Source: Rhodocyclaceae bacterium
GTDB lineage: Bacteria > Pseudomonadota > Gammaproteobacteria > Burkholderiales > Rhodocyclaceae
NCBI GenBank assembly: GCA_019455325.1
Contig: JACFMQ010000008.1
Coordinates: 62,001 to 126,000 of the forward strand
Length of the DNA: 64,000 nucleotides
Direction: 5' to 3'
The position numbers and the translations under genes were made by a program. The notes beneath the pieces are model-generated. The model did no database searches, was not told the DNA's origin, and worked only from the letters and a program-made list of their open reading frames with translations. The number at the start of each line of letters is the position of its first letter. Positions within the stretch are counted from its first letter, which is position 1. Shown piece after piece: positions 59,143 to 64,000 of the stretch.

Positions 59143-60384
59143 ATGAATGCGCCGCGCCGACGTCTGCCGCGCGTCGTCGTCATGCTCGGGCTGGTCAGTT
59201 TCTGCAACGACCTCGCCTCGGAGATGGTGACGCCGCTGATTCCGATCCTGCTCGCCGCGGTGCTCGGCGCCGGACCGCTGGCGCTCGGGCTGGTCGAGGG
59301 CGTGGCCGAGGCGGTGGCGGCCTGGCTGAAGCTGTGGGCCGGCCGGCGTTCCGATCTGTGGGGCGGGCGCAGGAAGCCCTTCGTGCTCGCCGGCTACTTC
59401 CTCTCCAATCTCGTGCGGCCGCTGTTGGGCGTCGCCGGCAGTTGGGGCGCGGTGGTCCTGCTGCGCGGCGTCGACCGCGTTGGCAAGGGCCTGCGCACGG
59501 CGCCGCGCGACGCGCTGGTGGCGGACGCGACGCCGCTCGCGCTGCGCGGCCGCGCCTACGGCCTGCACCGCGCGCTCGACAACGGCGGCGCCATGGGCGG
59601 CGCGCTGCTCGCCGCCGCCTGCCTGTCGTGGACCGACCTGAGCCTGTCGCAGATGATCCTGCTGTCGGCGATTCCCGGCTTCGCCGGCGTCGCGCTGGTG
59701 GCCCTGGCCGTGCGCGATCCCGCGTCCGGCGGGGATGGCCGTCCCGCGCCGGCTGCCGGCGCAGGCGCGGCTTCCGGCACCGCCGGCGGAGAAGCGCGCA
59801 CGGCGCCGGCCGCCGTTGCGCCGCCGCTCGCCTGGCGTCTGCTCGAACCGGCGCTGCGCCGCTATTTCCTGGTGCTGGCGCTGTTTGCGCTGGCGCGCGC
59901 GTCGGAGACCTTCATCGTGCTGCGCGGCCACGAGCTGGCGATGCCGGTGCCGCAGCTCCTGCTGCTGTGGGCGGCGATGAGCTTCGCCAAGGCGCTGGCC
60001 GCGTGGTTCGGCGGGCGGCTGGCCGACCGCGTCGGCCACGGCCGCGTCGTGCTGCTGCACTGGCTGGCGCACGGCTGCGCCTTCCTGCTGCTGGCGTTCG
60101 TCGATTCGCCGGCGACGCTGTCGGCGGCGGCGCTCGTCTTCGGCGTCTGCGCCGGCGTCGGCGAGGGCGCGGAGCGCGCGCTGGTCGGCGAGATCGGCAG
60201 CGCGCGCGCCCGCGGCACCGCCTTCGGCTGGTACAACATGACGCTCGGGCTGGCGGCGATTCCCGCCGGGCTGTTCTTCGGCGGCCTCTGGCAGTCCTTC
60301 GGCGCTGCCGCCGCCTTCGTCGCCGGCGGTGCGCTGGCGCTGTTCGCCGCGCTGCTGCTGCGGCTGACGGTCCTCAGGCGCTGA
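59143..60384 (+). CDS. MFS transporter
   Basis: 413 aa with about twelve hydrophobic helices. The signature loop after TM2 is GRRSDLWGGRRKPFVLAGY and the RTAPRDALVADATP motif follows TM4. The central cytoplasmic loop (about 195-225) is Gly/Ala-rich. Substrate unknown. It starts 68 nt from the tRNA 5' end; its 3' end overlaps the convergent hemerythrin gene by 11 nt. Confidence 0.88.
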   Translation: MNAPRRRLPRVVVMLGLVSFCNDLASEMVTPLIPILLAAVLGAGPLALGLVEGVAEAVAAWLKLWAGRRSDLWGGRRKPFVLAGYFLSNLVRPLLGVAGSWGAVVLLRGVDRVGKGLRTAPRDALVADATPLALRGRAYGLHRALDNGGAMGGALLAAACLSWTDLSLSQMILLSAIPGFAGVALVALAVRDPASGGDGRPAPAAGAGAASGTAGGEARTAPAAVAPPLAWRLLEPALRRYFLVLALFALARASETFIVLRGHELAMPVPQLLLLWAAMSFAKALAAWFGGRLADRVGHGRVVLLHWLAHGCAFLLLAFVDSPATLSAAALVFGVCAGVGEGAERALVGEIGSARARGTAFGWYNMTLGLAAIPAGLFFGGLWQSFGAAAAFVAGGALALFAALLLRLTVLRR

Positions 60385-60778
60385 GCGCCGCCGCGGCGAA
60401 TCCCTTCGCCTGCGCCGCCTCGAACAGCGTGCGCTCCTCGAAGCGGACGTGCGCGGCGAGGAGTTCGGAAAAACGCTGCAGCGTCGCCGCGTCCGGCTGC
60501 CACAGCGCCGCTGACAGCGCGCGCAGCTCGGCGTGCTCGGCGAGCGTGCGTGCGACCAGCGACGTTTCGCCGGCCGCTTCGAGGAAGGGCAGCAACTCGG
60601 TTTCCTCCTCGCGGAAGTGCGGTTCCAGCTCGCTCTCGAACTCGCCGCCGATGCGCGCGGCGAGCGCCGCCACCGCGGCGGCGTCGCCGGAAAGCGCGGC
60701 GGCCTTGCCGTCGCGCGCGAGCTTGAGCGCGCCGTAGTGTTCGCGGGAAAGCTCCTGCAGCGCGGGGTGGCGTTTCAT
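60374..60778 (-). CDS. Hemerythrin-domain protein, second copy
   Basis: 134-aa paralogue of the hemerythrin at 21465-21890: MKRHPALQELSREH.., LEPHFREEE, LAEHAELRAL and LAAHVRFEERTLFEAA align with the same spacing. The second His of the SREHH pair is Tyr here (SREHY), so ligand chemistry may differ. It overlaps the MFS gene 3' end and is next to the protoglobin regulator, which also senses diatomic gases. Confidence 0.85.
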   Translation of the reverse strand: MKRHPALQELSREHYGALKLARDGKAAALSGDAAAVAALAARIGGEFESELEPHFREEETELLPFLEAAGETSLVARTLAEHAELRALSAALWQPDAATLQRFSELLAAHVRFEERTLFEAAQAKGFAAAALSA

Positions 60779-60814
60779 TGCGATCTCCTCATGTGCGATC
60801 GGCGGCGGCCCTAT

Positions 60815-63088
60815 TCAGGCAGCACGCCGCGCGTCGGGCGCCGCGCTTGCGGCCAGGGCGGCGTCGGCCGGCTGCGGCCGGCCGAACAGCCAGCCCTGGC
60901 CCTGGTGGCAGCCGATCGCCGCCAGCCAGTCGCGCTGCCGGCCGCTCTCGACGCCCTCGGCGATGACGCGCAGGCCGAGCTGGCGGCCGAGCGCGACGAT
61001 GGCGACGACCACCGCCGCGTCCTCGCGGCTCTGCGGCGCGTCCGGCGCCGCCGGGATGAAGCTGCGGTCGATCTTCAGCTTGTCCACCGGCAGCCGGGTG
61101 AGCCGCGCCAGCGACGAGTGGCCGGTGCCGAAGTCGTCGATGGCGATGGAAAGCCCCATACCGCGCAGCCGGCCGAGCGCGGCCTGCGCCGCCGCCGGGT
61201 CGGCCATGGCCGCGCTCTCGGTGATCTCCAGTTCGATCCAGGCCGGCTCGCAGCGGGTCTCGGCGAGGATGGCGGCGATCGTCTCCGGCAGCGTCGGGCT
61301 GCGCAACTGGCGCGGCGAGAGGTTCACCGCCACCGGCAAAGGCCGACCGCGCGCGGCCCAGGCTGCGGCCTGGCGGCAGGCGGCGCGCAGCACCGCTTCG
61401 CCGAGCGGCAGGATCAGCCCGGTTTCCTCGGCCAGCGGGATGAAGCGGTCGGGCGGGATGGCGCCGAGTTCGGGGTGGAACCAGCGGGCGAGCGCCTCGA
61501 AGCCGGTGATGCGGCCGTCGGCGAGATCGACCTGCGGCTGGTAGTGCACTTCGATCCGGCCGAGTTCGAGCGCCCGCTTCAGTTCGCTCTGCAGGTGCAG
61601 GCGCGCGCGCGCCTCGTCGTTCATGCCGGCGGAGAAGAAGCGGTAGCCGCCGCGTCCGGCTTCCTTGGCGCGGTAGAGCGCGGCGTCGGCGTGGCGCAGC
61701 AGCGTCGCCGCGTCGTCGCCGTCCTTCGGGTAGAGGGCGATGCCGAGGCTGGCGCCGAGCGGGATCTCGCGCTCGGCCGCGCGCATCGGCGCGTCGAGCG
61801 CGGCGAGCACGCGCGCGGCGATGTCGGCGACGCCGGCCGCGGCGTCGTCGCCGGGCAGGTTCTCGACGAGCAGCACGAACTCGTCGCCGCCGAGCCGGGC
61901 GACGGTGTCGCCGCCGCGCGCGGCGGCGCGCAGCCGCGCGGCGACCTCGACCAGCACGCGGTCTCCGAAGTCGTGGCCGTCGCTGTCGTTGATCAGCTTG
62001 AAGCGGTCGAGGTCGACGAAGAGCAGCGCGCCGGGCGCACCGCGCTTGCCGCGGGCGATGGCGCGCTCGATGCGGTCGAGCAGCAGCGCGCGGTTGGGCA
62101 GGCCGGTCAGCGAATCGTGCGTGGCCAGGTACATCAGCCGCTCCTCGGCGGCGCGGCGGTCGGTGACGTCGTTGAGCACGCCGACGAAGTGCGTCAGCGC
62201 GCCGTCGTGGCTGCGCACCGGCGCGAGGAAGAGTTCGAGGTGGCGCGGCGTTCCGTCGTCGCCGGCGAGCGAGAGCACGGTGTAGCCCTGGCGGCCCTCG
62301 GCGATGGCCTGGCGCAGCGCGCCGACGCCGGGGCTTGGGCCGTGCTCGCCGCATTCTTGCCGCTCGCACGGGCAGGCCTTGCCCAGCGCCGCTTCGCGCT
62401 CGACGCCGAGCATGCGCGCGAAGGCCGGGTTCACGTAGGTCAGCGGGTGGCCTTCGCGCTCGGCGTCGGCGATGAAGATGCCGTTCACGCTCGACTCGAT
62501 GGCCCGCTCGCGCAGCGCGATGGTGCGCTTGTCGGCGTCGAAGTAGGTGTCGAGCGTCAGGCACAGGTCGAAGAAGACGACCTTGAGCAGCGCGTCGTAG
62601 GTGGCGAGGAAGCGCGCCTCGTCGTCGCCGGCCCAGTCGCGGATGGTGCGCAGCATGGCCGAGAGATAGCGGCGGAAGGCGCCGGCGTACCACTCGGGCT
62701 TGAGGCCGATGCGCGCGTGCGTCAGCCCGACCTGCAGGCGGCGGGCGACGTAGGCTTCGTCGTGCGGGCCGGCGATCAGCTCGGCGAAGTAGGTTTCGTG
62801 CGCGGCCTGCAGACGCTCGACGGTGGCGTCGTCCGGCAGCAGCGGCGCCAGTTCGGGGATGCGCCGCAGCGTCGCGTAGAAGGCGTCGCCGAAGCCGCGT
62901 CGGTCGTCGCCCGGGTTTGCGTACAGTGCTGCGTGCAGCGCGGCGAGGTGCGCGGTGTCGCCTTCGCCGACGTCGAGGAAGGCCAGCCGCCGGGCGATGT
63001 CCGCGTCGCCCAGGCCGAGGCTGGCGGCGACGTCGGCGAGCGGGTGGGCGGCGACCGTCGCGCGGTGCGGGCAGGCCGGTGCGGTCAT
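60815..63088 (-). CDS. Globin-coupled GGDEF-EAL protein (protoglobin-PAS-GGDEF-EAL)
   Basis: 757 aa from ATG 63088, coupled to the chemoreceptor gene by ATGA. A protoglobin-type sensor globin (about 35-195) has the haem-ligand His in [21 protein letters not shown] domain follows at about 215-325 with a Cys-rich [12 protein letters not shown] insert. GGDEF is near residue 398 (RLGGDEF, active form), and the EAL domain has FEALARW near 529 and the complete KIDRSF near 672. Both catalytic sites look intact, so c-di-GMP can be made or degraded depending on O2. Confidence 0.92.
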   Translation of the reverse strand: MTAPACPHRATVAAHPLADVAASLGLGDADIARRLAFLDVGEGDTAHLAALHAALYANPGDDRRGFGDAFYATLRRIPELAPLLPDDATVERLQAAHETYFAELIAGPHDEAYVARRLQVGLTHARIGLKPEWYAGAFRRYLSAMLRTIRDWAGDDEARFLATYDALLKVVFFDLCLTLDTYFDADKRTIALRERAIESSVNGIFIADAEREGHPLTYVNPAFARMLGVEREAALGKACPCERQECGEHGPSPGVGALRQAIAEGRQGYTVLSLAGDDGTPRHLELFLAPVRSHDGALTHFVGVLNDVTDRRAAEERLMYLATHDSLTGLPNRALLLDRIERAIARGKRGAPGALLFVDLDRFKLINDSDGHDFGDRVLVEVAARLRAAARGGDTVARLGGDEFVLLVENLPGDDAAAGVADIAARVLAALDAPMRAAEREIPLGASLGIALYPKDGDDAATLLRHADAALYRAKEAGRGGYRFFSAGMNDEARARLHLQSELKRALELGRIEVHYQPQVDLADGRITGFEALARWFHPELGAIPPDRFIPLAEETGLILPLGEAVLRAACRQAAAWAARGRPLPVAVNLSPRQLRSPTLPETIAAILAETRCEPAWIELEITESAAMADPAAAQAALGRLRGMGLSIAIDDFGTGHSSLARLTRLPVDKLKIDRSFIPAAPDAPQSREDAAVVVAIVALGRQLGLRVIAEGVESGRQRDWLAAIGCHQGQGWLFGRPQPADAALAASAAPDARRAA

Positions 63089-64000
63089 GGCTTCCTGCCG
63101 AAGATCGCCGCGCCGCCGACCTCGACCATGCGCTCGATGCCGTGCATCACGGTCAGGTTGGCCTGTTCCATCGCCTCCAGCGCGGCCAGCGCGCGCTCCC
63201 AGTCGCCGGTGTAGTAGAGCGCGACGGCGCGTTTGGCGTGTTCGTGCACGGCGCGGTGCGGCGTTTCCAGCTCGGCGTAGCCGGGCATGCGCGAGAAGTA
63301 TTCCTTGCCCTCGCCGTCGTAGTACCACTGGCCGAGGCGGCACTGCGTGTCGTCCGGGATGTCTTCCGGCCGCGCCTGGGAGACGCCGAGGAAGACCTTG
63401 TACACCTCCAGCTTCAACGTCAGCTCCTCGATGTCGGCGAGCTCGATGCCGGAGAGCAGCGCAGAGGAGGCGATGGTCCGCTCCATGCGCTGCGCCAGAT
63501 CGAGCAGGCGGCCCATGCTGGCCTTGGCCGCGTCGCTCTCGGCCGAGTAGCGGGCGGCGTCGCCGGCGCCGACTTCCATCACCGCGCGCGCCTTGCCGGT
63601 TTCGTCCTGGATGCCGCTGACCAGCCCGGCGATCTCGCCGGTGGCCTTGGCCGTGCGCTCGGCGAGCTTGCGGACTTCGTCGGCGACCACCGCGAAGCCG
63701 CGGCCGGCTTCGCCCGCGCGCGCCGCCTCGATGGCCGCGTTCAAGGCGAGCAGGTTGGTCTGGTCGGCGATCTCCTTGATCAACTGCACGATGCCGCCGA
63801 TCTGCCCGGCGCGCTGCGCGAGGCCGTCGACGCTTTGCGAGGCCTCGCTCATGCGCTCGAACATGGCGCGCAGGTTGTCGGCGATCTTCTCGAAGGCGGC
63901 GCGGTTCGCGTCCGACTCGGCGGCGGCCTCGGCGGCCGAGGACTTTTCCTGCTGCAGGCTGGTTGCCAGCCCGCGGAAGGAGACGGCGACGCCGTCGAGC
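63085..64000 (-). CDS. Chemoreceptor with C-terminal CZB zinc-binding domain, 5'-truncated
   Basis: The reading frame is open to the window end, so the start and the sensor part are missing; about 304 residues remain. It has the MCP signalling hairpin [20 protein letters not shown], then a CZB domain of about 110 residues. The CZB motif is in [17 protein letters not shown] followed by PHRAVHEHA. The first-helix His of many CZB domains is not apparent ([10 protein letters not shown]). CZB domains sense zinc or hypochlorous acid. Its stop overlaps the globin-coupled GGDEF-EAL gene. Confidence 0.93.
   Translation of the reverse strand, partial: LDGVAVSFRGLATSLQQEKSSAAEAAAESDANRAAFEKIADNLRAMFERMSEASQSVDGLAQRAGQIGGIVQLIKEIADQTNLLALNAAIEAARAGEAGRGFAVVADEVRKLAERTAKATGEIAGLVSGIQDETGKARAVMEVGAGDAARYSAESDAAKASMGRLLDLAQRMERTIASSALLSGIELADIEELTLKLEVYKVFLGVSQARPEDIPDDTQCRLGQWYYDGEGKEYFSRMPGYAELETPHRAVHEHAKRAVALYYTGDWERALAALEAMEQANLTVMHGIERMVEVGGAAIFGRKP

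Overview
The window is a contiguous piece of a high-GC (by eye roughly 68-70 %) Gram-negative chromosome. Three chemoreceptors, c-di-GMP proteins, hemerythrins, a haem-c sensor kinase, TRAP uptake and sigma-54-driven nitrogen genes suggest a betaproteobacterium, most likely Rhodocyclales. This placement is an inference from gene content; the window has no rRNA. About 56 protein genes and one tRNA can be supported, packed with many 1-8 nt overlaps.

Layout. 0-1.3 kb: 3' end of a chemoreceptor gene. 1.3-9.1 kb: a carbon-use cluster. A TakP-type TRAP transporter (dctPQM) and a tartronate semialdehyde reductase face an MmsA-type CoA-acylating aldehyde dehydrogenase and a glycerate 2-kinase across a shared promoter region. 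9.1-12.3 kb: recQ, the Mn exporter homologue alx and a 65-residue ORF, headed by a yybP-ykoY (Mn2+) riboswitch that ends in a terminator hairpin. 12.3-16.4 kb: an envelope operon (TPR protein, L,D-transpeptidase, two cyclophilins, lpxH). 16.6-18.0 kb: cysS. 18.0-25.3 kb: nitrate/nitrite assimilation (nirBD, cbiX, a hemerythrin, nrtABD), with two near-identical sigma-54 promoters, each preceded by an NtrC-type site and by a second shared palindrome. 25.4-27.5 kb: a hybrid histidine kinase with a CxxCH haem-c sensor domain.

27.6-32.7 kb: a small Cys/His protein, a spermidine synthase-like protein, a DUF748 protein, and the rubrerythrin / Fe-S protein / DUF3501 trio. 32.8-46.4 kb: a drug-efflux island. 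It holds a MacAB-type ABC pump with its own outer-membrane channel, a BaeSR-like two-component system, an IclR regulator translationally coupled to it, and a complete HAE1 RND pump with a second channel. 46.4-49.7 kb: a dual-specificity phosphatase with a compact kinase-like protein, fabI, and dinB with a LexA box over its start codon. 49.7-55.9 kb: a divergent EAL protein, a chemoreceptor, an M1 peptidase and a ChaN-PDZ protein. 56-57.6 kb: azoR and its divergent LysR regulator. 57.7-59.1 kb: an AT-richer gene (wHTH-GHKL ATPase-STAS-like) against the 3' end of tRNA-Arg(CCU). 59.1-64 kb: an MFS transporter, a second hemerythrin, a protoglobin-PAS-GGDEF-EAL protein and a CZB chemoreceptor cut by the window edge.

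How parts fit together. NtrC and sigma-54 probably co-induce nitrate uptake and nitrite reduction under nitrogen limitation, with CbiX making sirohydrochlorin-derived sirohaem for NirB. Mn2+ probably turns on alx through the riboswitch. The efflux modules have local regulators. Oxygen, metal and redox signals appear to feed c-di-GMP and chemotaxis through the protoglobin, CZB and haem-c proteins. The strongest candidates for undescribed biology are the kinase-like/phosphatase pair, the wHTH-GHKL-STAS-like gene at tRNA-Arg, and the unknown palindrome shared by the two nitrogen promoters.
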